From: JAGWRA01 sp963711505
GTDB taxonomy: Bacteria; Acidobacteriota; Vicinamibacteria; Vicinamibacterales; CAVVIG01
Length of the DNA: 64,000 nucleotides
Assembly: GCA_963711505.1 (NCBI GenBank)
Contig: CAVQEJ010000003.1
Location: forward strand, 2,108,001-2,172,000
Direction: 5' to 3'
How positions within the stretch are numbered: position 1 is the first letter of the stretch; each line of letters opens with the position of its first letter. The translations under genes and the position numbers were made by a program. The notes beneath the pieces were generated by a model. The model made no database searches and was not told where the DNA came from. It saw nothing but the letters and a program-made list of their open reading frames with translations. Positions 35,244-44,394 of this stretch are shown here, piece after piece.

Positions 35244-37473
35244 ATGACGCAGGCCCCCCAGATCTCCCCGGAAGTCGCGCGTGGTATGGCGATATTCGCC
35301 CGCGCCCTGGTGGCCGCCGCGCGCAACTGGACGCTCTATCCGCCCGAACATCCCGCCGTGGAAGCCTCGGTGAACCGGCTGGCGGAGGCGATTGCCGCGG
35401 CCACGTCCGGGGCCATCCTGTCGGTCGGGGCGACCCCCGATACCCTGCTCCTCCACGGCATCCCGGTGTCGGGTCGCGAACAGCAGCTGAGCGAGGCGGC
35501 CGCGCTGCTGCACGACCGCGACATCCTGCAGGTCACCTTCGCCGGCGAGGTGCCGATGGGCGCGCTGCGGCCGCTGCTGACCCTGCTGGCGCTCGACGAA
35601 GAGGCCCGGCGCACCCGCGGCGGCCCGGCGGCCATCTGGAACGCCGACGGCCATGCGTCGATCACGATCGACCAGATCGACTACCAGAAGGTCCTCGAGG
35701 ATCGGGAGGCCCCCGCCGATCCGAAGCGGCGTGACGACGTCTGGCAGGCGATCGCCCGGAACATCATCGACGGCAAGAAAGTCTTCGACGAGCAGGCCCA
35801 ACAGCGCCTGCTCGAGATCGCGGGCGACCCGGGCGAGATCCTGGACCTGGCCGCGGCGGTCATGGCGCCGGGGCACGCGGCGGACGGTTCTCCGATGATC
35901 ACGACCCAGGCGGCGACAGTGCTGGCCGCGTTCCACCGGCTGACGTCGATCGTGTCCGTCATGGCCGCCGATCGCCTGCCGCAGGTCATTCAGAACCTCA
36001 GCGAAGCGGCCAGCCGGCTCGACCCGCACGTCGTCGTGCAGGTGCTGCAGTCGGCCGAGGAGGCCGACGAAGCGGTGCCCGTGGTGGGGCGGCTCGCGGG
36101 CGCGTTCGACGACACGCAGGTCGCCCGGCTGCTGGCCACCGCCCTGGCGGCCGAGGGGCAGGCCTCCGAACGGCTGGCGGAGGTCTTCAACACGATCGCG
36201 CCCGACACGGACCGCAAGCAGCGGGTCCTGACGCTGACCCGGTCGCTGCTGAACGAGAGCGACTTCGGCCGATCGGGACAGTTCCAGGTGCTGTGGGCGT
36301 CGATGGAAGAGCTGCTGCTGTCCTACGACGAGAGTCCGTACGTCTCGGAGAGCTACCGCGCGGTGCTCGACGGCACGAGCACCCGGGCGCGGGCGATGGC
36401 CGAGCGCGACCTGCCGCCCGACCTGCCCGAGTGGCTCGAGACGCTGGATCGCGACAACGTCCGGGTGCTGTCGGTGACGCTGCTCATCGACCTGCTGCAC
36501 CTGGAAGGCGACACGGCTCTCGGCGCCGACATCGCACGCGACCTGTCGGCGCTCGCCGAGGACCTGCTGCTCTCGGGCGACTACGCCGAGGTGGCACGCG
36601 TGACCGAGGCCCTGGAGCAGGCGGCCGGTCAGACGTCTGGCGGCCCCCTGCGGACGGCGGCGCGGCGGGCCCTCGACGACCTGGTCGACACGCTCGCGCT
36701 GCGGGAGATGGTGACGCTGCTCGGCGAACTCGCCCCGGAACAGATGACGGCGGTCGCGGCCATGAGCCGATCGATCGGCCCCAGGATGGTCGACGCGCTG
36801 CGCGACCCGCTGGCGACCGAGAAGGGCTCGCTCACCTGGACGCGCGCCGCCGATCTCGACGGTCGGGTTCGGCGCGGCAGCCGTCCCGCGTCTGGCGCCG
36901 CTGGCCGGTGACAGCCGCTGGGAGGTGCAGGTGGTCGCCGCCGAGCTGCTGGGCCAGCTCGCCGACCCGGCCGGCGTGCCGCTGCTGCAGGGCCTGGTGC
37001 GCGGCGGCCATCCCCGCGTCGCCCGGGCTGCCGTGGCGTCGCTCGCTGACATCGACGATCCGTCGGCGGCGCGCGCGCTGCACACGGTGCTGCGGGCGGC
37101 GACCGGCGAGGTGCGGCAGGCGGTGATCGATGCGCTCGTCTCGGATCCGGAGCCGCGCCTCGTGCCGATGCTCGTCGGGATCATCGGCGAGAGTCAGCCG
37201 CTCGGACGCGACCACGACGTGGTGCTGCAGACGCTCGGCGCCCTCGGGACGGTCGGCGGCGACCAGGCCGTGACGGCGGTCCGCCGGGTGATGCGCTGGC
37301 GCAGCCTGCTGGCGCTGCGCAAGACCCGCACGCTCGCGCAGACGGCGGTCGACACCCTCGTGCAGATCGACAACGACGCGGCCCGCCAGGCGATCGGCGA
37401 CGCCGCCACTTCCGGTCATCGGGCGCTGCGTCGGGCGGCCCGCCACGCCCGTGGCCGCACCCGGACGGGCTAG
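35244..37473 (+). pseudogene. HEAT-repeat protein with shared N-terminal module (HEAT-A), one frameshift
   Basis: From the ATG at 35244 (MTQAPQISPEVARG) a module of about 150 residues contains ARNWTLYPPEHPAVEAS, GATPDTLLLHGIPV, LLHDRDILQVTFAGEV and SITIDQIDYQKVLED. A long helical middle part follows, including SYDESPYVSESYRAVLDG. The frame shifts near 36860; the span is 3n+1. The C-terminal HEAT repeats are then TVGFGAAAVPRLAPLAG, VQVVAAELLGQLADPAGVP, VARAAVASLADIDDPSAA and VRQAVIDALVSDPEPR. No enzyme motif is seen. The N-terminal module is shared with the three following genes, which are all on the same strand with tiny gaps. I infer a scaffold or regulator for the adjacent HD-GYP proteins. 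Confidence 0.75.
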
Positions 37474-37480
37474 GGACCGC

Positions 37481-38834
37481 ATGGAGCCCAGACGCGCTGA
37501 CGAGATGGTCCGGCGGCTCGCTGCGGCGCTGCGCGCGGTCGAGCTGTACTCGGCCGCCCATCCGCTCGTCCAGCGGAGCGTCGGCACGCTGACGGCCACC
37601 TGCCTCGACGCGCTGCAGGCCGCCCCGACCGTCACGATCGGCTTCATCGGCGACGAGGTCGTCGTCGACGATGTCCGGCTGACGAAGTCGTCGGCGTCGC
37701 TGGCCGGCTTCGTTCGCGGCCTGCGCGACCGGGAGATCGAGAAGATCACGATCGCCCGCGGCGTGTCCGCCGAGGAGTTCCGGGCGTTCGTTCAGATCCT
37801 GGCCGACCGCTCGTCGCGCGTGCCCGTCGCCGACCGGATCGCCCGGGACGCGCGCCACATCACCGTCGGCCGCCTCGTCATCGACGACGACGAGGAGAGC
37901 CAGGTCGGCATCGCCGCGGCTCGCCGCGTGTACCGGACGGCCGTCGAGACCGCCGAGACGCTGTGGAACCAGGCGAAGACCGGTGAGCAGCCCGACCCGC
38001 GTTCGGCCCGGAAGATCATCGAGAGCCTGGCGCGGCTGGTGAACGAGGACCGGACGTCGCTGATGGCCCTCACGGCCCTGAAGCGGTACGACAACTACAC
38101 GTTCACGCACATGGTGAACGTGTCGGCCCTGGCCATGGCACAGGCGCGGGCGCTCAACCTCGAAGGACCGCTGCTGCGCGAGTTCGGCTTCGCCGCCCTG
38201 ATGCACGACATCGGCAAGGTGAACACGCCGCTGGAGATCCTGAACAAGCCCGACCGGCTGACCGGCGAGGAGTTCGCGATCATGAAGCGGCACGTCGATC
38301 GACGGCGCGCACATCCTGCGGCGCACGCCGGAGATGCCGGCGCTCGCCCCGATCGTCGCCTTCGAGCACCACCTGAAGCAGGACCTGAGCGGCTATCCGG
38401 AGAACATCGGGTCGCGCCGGCTGAACCTGTGCACGACGATCGTCAGCATCGCCGACGTCTTCGACGCGCTGCGCAGCAACCGGCCGTACCGCGAGGGGCT
38501 GCCGACCGCGCGGATCCGGGCGATCATGCACGAGCAGGGCAACCCGGCGTTCCACCAGACCCTGCTGAAGCGCTTCGTGAACCTCGTCGGCCTGTTTCCG
38601 GTCGGCAACCTGGTCCGCCTGAGCACCGACGAGCTCGCGGTCGTCACGGCCGAGCACCCCGGCGATCCGTTGCGGCCGCAGGTGAAGGTCGTCACCGACG
38701 CGAAGGGCGAGCCGCTCGAGGAGCCGGTGCTCGCGAACACGTGGGAACGCGACGCCCGGGGCGAGCATCCCCGCGCCGTCGTCGAAGCCGTCGACCCCGA
38801 ATCGGTGGATCTCGATCCGCTGAAATTCCTGTGA
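37481..38834 (+). pseudogene. HD-GYP phosphodiesterase with shared N-terminal module (HD-GYP-A), one frameshift
   Basis: HD-GYP domains hydrolyse cyclic di-GMP. The ATG at 37481 starts MEPRRADEMVRRLAAALRAVELYSAAHP, the same N-terminal module as its neighbours (about 130 residues, ending HITVGRLVID). The catalytic part has YDNYTFTHMVNVSALAMAQA, FAALMHDIGKVNTP (HD), FAIMKRHV, then, after one extra base near 38302, GAHILRRTPEMPALAPIVAFEHH, the GYP motif in QDLSGYPEN, and IADVFDALRSNRPYR. The span is 3n+1 bases. The stop overlaps the GTG start of HEAT-B. The enzyme looks catalytically complete once the frame is restored. Confidence 0.85.
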
Positions 38835-41107
38835 GGCCGCCGCACATCGAGCCGATGCCGGAGCTGAACGACCCCGCCGTCCCGCCGCCGCTCGCGCCCG
38901 AAGAGGCCGAGCAGCTGGTCGAATTCGCCCGTGCCTGCCGGGCCGCGGCACGGGCCGTCGCCCTGTACCCCGGCGGCCACCCCGCCATCGGCACGGCCCT
39001 GGGCCGGCTGGCCGATCTCACGCGCCGGACTCTCGCCGGGGGCCCGCTCGCGCTCGGCGTCCTGCCCGACGACTTGCACCTGGAAGGACGGGGCCTCGAT
39101 CGCGGCGAGGCAGCGGTCGGGGAACTCGCAGCCCTGCTGCACGCGCACGGCATCGGCAGCCTGACGATTCAGCCCGGCATCGCCGAGTCGGCGTGGCAGC
39201 CGTTCTTCGCGCTGCTGAGCCAGTCGCCCGACGCGGTGCGTGCCGAAGGCGGCTTCGCCCGGGCGTGGCTGACCACCGGTGAGCAGGGACTGGCGATCAC
39301 CGAGATCGATTACGCGGACGTACTGCGCGAACGTGGCGGCGGCGAACACGTCGGCTGGGAGGCCATCGTCGCCGGCTGTCTGCAGGGCGACGCCCCGCTC
39401 GACGCCGCGGCGCTGGCGTCGCTGTTCCTCGCGCCCGACGCCGCGCGCCGGTTCAGCGAGCTCGCCGCGCTCGTCGACCGCCGCGCCGCAGACGGCGGTG
39501 CCGCCGCCCGGACCTCCGCCCTGCAGCGCCTGCTCGCGGGAGTGGCCGGCGTGCCGCGCGACAGCGCCGCCGTCGCGGGCGCCATCACCGACAGTGCCGG
39601 CGCGGTGCTGACGGAGCTGCCGGCCGATCTCACCCTCGCGCTGCTCGACGGCGAGACGGACCCGGACGCCGCACCGGCGGCCGGCGGCGTGCTGCAGATG
39701 GCTCCGGAGACGGCGCTCAGCCGCTTCGTCGCCCGGGCCGTGATCAACGACCGATCGGCGAGCGCCCGGCTGGTGCGTGCCTTCCGGTCGCTCGTCCCCG
39801 ACGACGACCGCCGCCGGCGCCTGCTGCGTCTCGTGCGCGAGGAGGTGGCGGCGTCACCGCTCGGAGACGAGGCCGGTTTCGAGGAGCTGTGGAACGAGGT
39901 GTCCGGGCTCCTGAGCTCCTATTCCGACTCGCCGTTCGTCGGCGACGCCTACGGCCGTGAGCTGTCGGCTTCGCACGCGCAGGCCATCGAGGTCGAACAG
40001 ATCCACGACGACGCCCCCGAGCAGATCGCCACGTGGCTGCGGACGGTGGCGCCCTCGGCGGTCCGCACGCTGGATCAGCGCCTGCTGCTCGATCTGCTGG
40101 CCATCGAGGCGGACGCCGATCGCTGGGCCGGCATTGCGGCCTCGGTGCTCTCGGCCGTCGAAGACCTCCTGCTCGTCGGCGACATCGGCGCCGCCCGCCA
40201 GCTGATCGGGGCGCTGGCCACCGAGGCCGCACCCTCGGGCCGCGCGAGCCATCAGGGCGCGGCGGGCGCGGCCATCGAGCGGCTCGTCGGCGGCGCGATG
40301 ATGTCGCACACGGTCGCCCACCTGCAGACGATGGACGATGCGACGTTCGAGCAGGTCAAGGCGCTGTGCCTGGAGCTCGGCGACCGGATGGTGCCGGCGC
40401 TGGCCGACGCCCTCTCGGTCGAGGACCGCGGCCGCGCGCAGCAGCGGCTCACCGCGCTGCTGCTCGCCTACGGCGCAACCGGCCGCCAGGCCGTCGAGCG
40501 GCTGAAGATGTCGGCGAGCGCCTCGGTGCGGCGGACGGCCGCGTACCTCCTCCGGGCGTTCGGCGGCAGCGAGGCCCTGCCCGATCTCGCCGCGCTGCTC
40601 GAGGACGAGGAACCCGCGGTCCAGCGCGAGGCCATCCGCGGCATTCTGGCCATCGGCAGCGAGGCCGCCTACGCCGTGCTCGGACGGGCGCTGGCCGAGG
40701 GGACGCCGCAATCGCGCGACCGGATCATGGGCGCGCTCGCCTCGCTGCGCCAGGAGCAGCCGGCCCCGCTCGTCAGCTATCTGGTCGAGACGCTGGATCA
40801 TCGCGGTCTCAGCGACGTCTCGCTGCGCGCCATCGAGCTGCTCGGCGCGCTCGGCGCCCCGTCGGGCGTGCCGGCGCTGACGCAGGCGCTGTACCGCGGC
40901 GAGTGGTGGGCGCCCCGACGGACGGCGATGCTGCGCACGGCCGCGGCCGGCGCGCTGGCCCGGATCGATCACGCCGACGCCCGGCGGGCGCTCGACGACG
41001 CCGCCGGCCGCGGCCCACGGGGCGTCAGGGCGGCCGCGCGCGGGGCGTCGGGGAGACGGACCGGACGTAGAACGGAGAACGGAGAGGGGCGTCGGAAATC
41101 GCAATGA
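38831..41107 (+). CDS. HEAT-repeat protein with shared N-terminal module (HEAT-B)
   Basis: A protein of 758 residues if the GTG at 38831 (overlapping the HD-GYP-A stop) is the start; the ATG at 38855 is the alternative. The N-terminal module reads ARAVALYPGGHPAIGTALG, VLPDDLHLEGRGL, LLHAHGIGSLTIQPGI and AITEIDYADVLRE, matching HEAT-A position by position. The middle repeats SYSDSPFVGDAYGREL. The C-terminal HEAT repeats include VRRTAAYLLRAFGGSEALPDLAALLEDEEPAVQREAIRGILAIG in pieces, and SLRAIELLGALGAPSGVP. The final 15 or so residues (RRTENGEGRRKSQ) come from a heptamer array, so the native end is probably earlier. Confidence 0.82.
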   Translation: MRPPHIEPMPELNDPAVPPPLAPEEAEQLVEFARACRAAARAVALYPGGHPAIGTALGRLADLTRRTLAGGPLALGVLPDDLHLEGRGLDRGEAAVGELAALLHAHGIGSLTIQPGIAESAWQPFFALLSQSPDAVRAEGGFARAWLTTGEQGLAITEIDYADVLRERGGGEHVGWEAIVAGCLQGDAPLDAAALASLFLAPDAARRFSELAALVDRRAADGGAAARTSALQRLLAGVAGVPRDSAAVAGAITDSAGAVLTELPADLTLALLDGETDPDAAPAAGGVLQMAPETALSRFVARAVINDRSASARLVRAFRSLVPDDDRRRRLLRLVREEVAASPLGDEAGFEELWNEVSGLLSSYSDSPFVGDAYGRELSASHAQAIEVEQIHDDAPEQIATWLRTVAPSAVRTLDQRLLLDLLAIEADADRWAGIAASVLSAVEDLLLVGDIGAARQLIGALATEAAPSGRASHQGAAGAAIERLVGGAMMSHTVAHLQTMDDATFEQVKALCLELGDRMVPALADALSVEDRGRAQQRLTALLLAYGATGRQAVERLKMSASASVRRTAAYLLRAFGGSEALPDLAALLEDEEPAVQREAIRGILAIGSEAAYAVLGRALAEGTPQSRDRIMGALASLRQEQPAPLVSYLVETLDHRGLSDVSLRAIELLGALGAPSGVPALTQALYRGEWWAPRRTAMLRTAAAGALARIDHADARRALDDAAGRGPRGVRAAARGASGRRTGRRTENGEGRRKSQ

Positions 41108-41205
41108 GCGATGGGCAACGGGCAATGCTCGGAACTCGATGCCCGGCGCTCGGGACGAAGACGTCGGACACAGGACGTTGGACGTTGGACGTTGGACGCA
41201 GGACG
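41069..41205. repeat. Heptamer array H5, longest in the window
   Basis: From 41069 the units are agaacgg, agaacgg, agagggg. From 41101 to 41205 fifteen units run in one register, changing stepwise: gcaatga, gcgatgg, gcaacgg, gcaatgc, tcggaac, tcgatgc, ccggcgc, tcgggac, gaagacg, tcggaca, caggacg, ttggacg three times, caggacg. It covers the end of HEAT-B and stops 6 bp before the HD-GYP-B start. Confidence 0.85.
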
Positions 41206-41211
41206 TAACCC

Positions 41212-42582
41212 ATGCCTCCTGACACCCGGTTACCACAGTCTGCTGTCGAGGAACTGCCGCGGCGTCTCGCGGCGGCGCTCCGTGCGTCGCAGCTGTACAC
41301 GCCCGGCCATCCGATCATCGCCCGCAACACGGCGGCGTTCGGAGCGAGCCTGTCCGAGATCCTCGCGCGCCAGCCGAAGGCCACCCTCGGCCTGATCGGC
41401 GAGGAACTGGTCGTGCAGGGCGTGCCGGTCGCCCGGGCGGCCGAGACGCTCGGCGACCTGATGAAACGGCTGCGCGTCGCGGGCGTCGAGCGGATGACGT
41501 TCGACCGCGGCGTCACCGACGAGGAACTGACCGCCTTCGTGGAGGCGCTCGCCGGCCTGACGGGACAGGCGGCCGAGGACACGGGCACGCTGGCCTTCCC
41601 TCACATCCGCGTGGGCCGGATCGAGGCCGATCGGCCTGGCGCGGCGCCCGACCAGACGGGCACCGACACGATCCGGCAGCTGTACGGCGACGCCGTCTCG
41701 GTGGCCGGCGCCGTCTGGCGGCAGGCGGGCGGCGGCCAGGCACCGGACCCGGCGGCCGTGCGGGCGGCGATCGACGGCCTGGCCCGGGCCGTCGCGCGGA
41801 ACCGGACGGCGCTGGTCGCCCTGACGGCGCTCAAGCGGTACGACGACTACACCTTCACGCACATGGTGAACGTCTCGATCCTGACGATGGCGCAGGCGCG
41901 GAGCCTTGGCATCGACGGCCCGCTGCTGCGGGAGTTCGGGCTGTCCGCCCTGATGCACGACATCGGCAAGGTCCGGACCCCGACCGACATCCTGAACAAG
42001 CCCGACGCGCTGACGCCGGCCGAGTTCGCGGTGATGAAGCGGCACGTGGTCGACGGCGCCGAGATCCTGCGCGAGACGCCCGAGATGCCGGCGCTCGCCC
42101 CGATCGTGGCGTTCGAGCACCACCTGCGGCTCGATCGCACGGGCTATCCGAACGACGTCTCGCGCTCGTCGCTGAATCTGGGCACCATGCTGTGCAGCAT
42201 CGCCGACGTGTACGACGCGATGCGATCGCAGCGGAAGTACCAGGAGGCCTTCCCGACCGATCGGATCCTCGCCGTCCTGCAGCGCAACGACGGCCAGCAG
42301 TTCGACCAGCAGCTGGTCCGGCGCTTCACGCAGCTGATCGGCATCTATCCGCCGGGCACGCTCGTGCGGCTCGACACAGGCGACATCGCGATCGTCCGTC
42401 AGGTGCACGCCGCCGATCCCCGGCGGCCGAGGGTCCGGGTCCTGTTCGCCCCCGACGGCACGCCGGTGGCGGCGCGCGATCTCGCGCTGTGGGAGGCGGC
42501 CGACCGGGGCGCCTCGCCGTCCGCGATCGTCGCGCCGGTCGACCCGGCCGGCTTCGACGTCGACCCGCTCGCCCACCTGTGA
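41212..42582 (+). CDS. HD-GYP phosphodiesterase with shared N-terminal module (HD-GYP-B)
   Basis: A 456-residue protein, intact. The N-terminal module is PRRLAAALRASQLYTPGHPIIARN, LGLIGEELVVQGVPV, VERMTFDRGVTDEELTAFVEAL and FPHIRVGRIEADR. The catalytic half has YDDYTFTHMVNVSIL, LSALMHDIGKVRTP (HD), EFAVMKRHVVDGAEIL, APIVAFEHHLRLDRTGYPND (GYP) and LCSIADVYDAMRSQRKYQ. It is clearly a paralogue of HD-GYP-A, so the HEAT/HD-GYP unit was duplicated as a pair. Cyclic di-GMP hydrolysis is inferred from the family; no GGDEF or EAL domain is fused. Confidence 0.93.
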   Translation: MPPDTRLPQSAVEELPRRLAAALRASQLYTPGHPIIARNTAAFGASLSEILARQPKATLGLIGEELVVQGVPVARAAETLGDLMKRLRVAGVERMTFDRGVTDEELTAFVEALAGLTGQAAEDTGTLAFPHIRVGRIEADRPGAAPDQTGTDTIRQLYGDAVSVAGAVWRQAGGGQAPDPAAVRAAIDGLARAVARNRTALVALTALKRYDDYTFTHMVNVSILTMAQARSLGIDGPLLREFGLSALMHDIGKVRTPTDILNKPDALTPAEFAVMKRHVVDGAEILRETPEMPALAPIVAFEHHLRLDRTGYPNDVSRSSLNLGTMLCSIADVYDAMRSQRKYQEAFPTDRILAVLQRNDGQQFDQQLVRRFTQLIGIYPPGTLVRLDTGDIAIVRQVHAADPRRPRVRVLFAPDGTPVAARDLALWEAADRGASPSAIVAPVDPAGFDVDPLAHL

Positions 42583-42587
42583 TCGTC

Positions 42588-42606
42588 GCCCGCCGGAGGT
42601 GCGGGC
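42588..42606 (+). terminator. Small hairpin after HD-GYP-B
   Basis: gcccgc, loop cggaggt, gcgggc, starting a few bases after the HD-GYP-B stop codon. There is no T run, so it is at best a weak terminator. The remaining gap to 42750 shows no gene. Confidence 0.3.
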
Positions 42607-42750
42607 AATGATCGGCTGCAAAAGGGGTGCGGCAGCCGCCGGGCGTCTGTTATCCTTGGCGGACGATTTTTCGATCGCAGGCGCGCTCCGTCCCCGCCCC
42701 TCCGGCTCCAGGGGCCCGTCGGCCGCGGCTGCTTCCTGGAGACACGTTCG

Positions 42751-44394
42751 ATGAAATGGCGCGTGCTCGTATCGGTGACGGCTGTCGCCGCCCTGTCGAT
42801 CCTGTCGACACTGTCGCCCCTGGGGGGCGTCCGGCCGTCGGCGCAGACTCCGGCCATCGCCCGGTCCACGGCGGTGGCCACCACCCGGCAGTCGCTCGGG
42901 GTGTGGGACGCCCGGGTCGACAGCATGCTGTCGGGCGGCCAGCTCGATATCGGTCGCACCCAGACTGACACGGTGCTGCCGGGTCGCGAGCACGTGCGGC
43001 TGGACCAGAAGTACCAGGGGCTGCCGGTCTTCGGCGGCCAGCTGGTGCGGCAGTTCGACAACGGCACCGTGGTCAGCATCTTCGGGCGGTACTTCCCGAA
43101 CATCGACATCAGCACCCAGCCGGCGATCTCGGCGACGAGGGCGGCCCAGGCGGCCGTGGCCGCGCAGGGCACCGGCGCGGTGGCGTCGGGCGATCCGGTG
43201 CTCGGCGTGCTGCCGCTCCCCGGGTCGCGCTACGTGCTGGCGTGGCGGGTCGACGTGCGGAGTCCGTTCGACATCGAGCGGTACTACGTCGACGCCCGCA
43301 GCGGCGCGGTCGTCCACAAGGTCAGCCGGGTCGTGGCGGAGCAGGCGTCACCGGCCATCGGGGTCGGCACGGGCGTGCTGGGCGAGCAGGAGAAGATGAG
43401 CGTGAACCTGAGCGCCGGGACGTATCAGGCGGTCGACGTGCTGCGACCGGCGGCGCAGTTCACGCTGACCTTCGGCGGCAGCATCAGCCGGTTCAACGAC
43501 TTCTTCACGAACGGCCTGGTCTTCTCGTCGGACATCGCGACCGATTCCGACAACACCTGGACCGACGGCGCCGTCGTCGACGCCCACGCCTTCGAGGGGA
43601 TGGTCTACGACTACTACTACAAGGTGATGGGCCGGCAGGGGTTGGACGGGGCGAACCGCCAGGTGATCGGCATCGTGCACCCGATCGACCGGGCCGACGC
43701 CGGCCGCGTCAGCTCGACGGTCCGCGACACCTACATCAACAACGCGCTGTACCTGGGCGACGGCTACACGCTGTACGGTGACGGCGACGGCACGCACTTC
43801 ACCTACCTGTCCGGCGCCCTCGACATCGTCGGCCACGAGCTGACGCACGGGGTCACCGACTACACGTCCCAACTGGTCGAGCAGGACGAGTCGGGCGCGC
43901 TGAACGAGGCGTTCTCGGACATCATGGGAACGGCGATCGAGTTCGACCTGCAGCCGGCCGGCACCGGCAAGGGCAAGGCCGACTGGCTGATCGGCGAGGA
44001 CGTGACGCTGCAGTCGCCGGGCTACATCCGATCGCTGGAGGATCCGCACGCCAACGGCTATCCCGATCACTACAGCCTGCGCAAGTACATCGGGACCGAC
44101 ACCGACAACGGCGGGGTCCACTACAACTCGACGATCGTGAGCCACGCGTTCTACCTGGCCGTGCACGGCGGCACCGACCGCGTGTCGGGCATCACCGTGC
44201 AGGGGGTCGGCATGGACAAGCTGCAGGAGATTGCGAAGATCTTCTACCGGGCCTGGACGTACATGCTGATCCCGGACGCACAGTTCATCGACGCCCGGAA
44301 CGGCACCTTGCAGGCGGCGGTTGACCTGTACGGCCCGGGCAGCAACGAATACAACCAGGTGAAGCAGGCCTGGGACGCCGTGGGAGTCCAGTGA
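42751..44394 (+). CDS. Secreted M4 family (thermolysin-like) metallopeptidase
   Basis: A 547-residue zinc endopeptidase precursor. A signal peptide (VLVSVTAVAALSILSTLSPL) is followed by an FTP/PepSY propeptide (LDQKYQGLPVFGGQLVRQFDNG, about residues 70-190). The mature enzyme has HELTHGVTD at 362-370 (zinc histidines and catalytic glutamate), the third zinc ligand Glu386 in GALNEAFSDIMG and the catalytic histidine near 457 in GVHYNSTIVSHAFYL. NEAFSDIMGTAIEF is typical of the family. The stop overlaps the start of the next gene (TGATG), so the two are coupled. Role: degradation of external protein. Confidence 0.95.
   Translation: MKWRVLVSVTAVAALSILSTLSPLGGVRPSAQTPAIARSTAVATTRQSLGVWDARVDSMLSGGQLDIGRTQTDTVLPGREHVRLDQKYQGLPVFGGQLVRQFDNGTVVSIFGRYFPNIDISTQPAISATRAAQAAVAAQGTGAVASGDPVLGVLPLPGSRYVLAWRVDVRSPFDIERYYVDARSGAVVHKVSRVVAEQASPAIGVGTGVLGEQEKMSVNLSAGTYQAVDVLRPAAQFTLTFGGSISRFNDFFTNGLVFSSDIATDSDNTWTDGAVVDAHAFEGMVYDYYYKVMGRQGLDGANRQVIGIVHPIDRADAGRVSSTVRDTYINNALYLGDGYTLYGDGDGTHFTYLSGALDIVGHELTHGVTDYTSQLVEQDESGALNEAFSDIMGTAIEFDLQPAGTGKGKADWLIGEDVTLQSPGYIRSLEDPHANGYPDHYSLRKYIGTDTDNGGVHYNSTIVSHAFYLAVHGGTDRVSGITVQGVGMDKLQEIAKIFYRAWTYMLIPDAQFIDARNGTLQAAVDLYGPGSNEYNQVKQAWDAVGVQ

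Noticed and set aside
33762..36911. A 1049-residue frame extending upstream of HEAT-A
   Set aside because: The part before 35244 is antisense to the nucleoside transporter and lacks coding character.
37451..41107. One long frame joining the HD-GYP-A N-terminus to HEAT-B as a fusion protein
   Set aside because: The middle (38300-38830) is a shadow of the true HD-GYP C-terminus in another frame; the join is an accident of a +1 shift.
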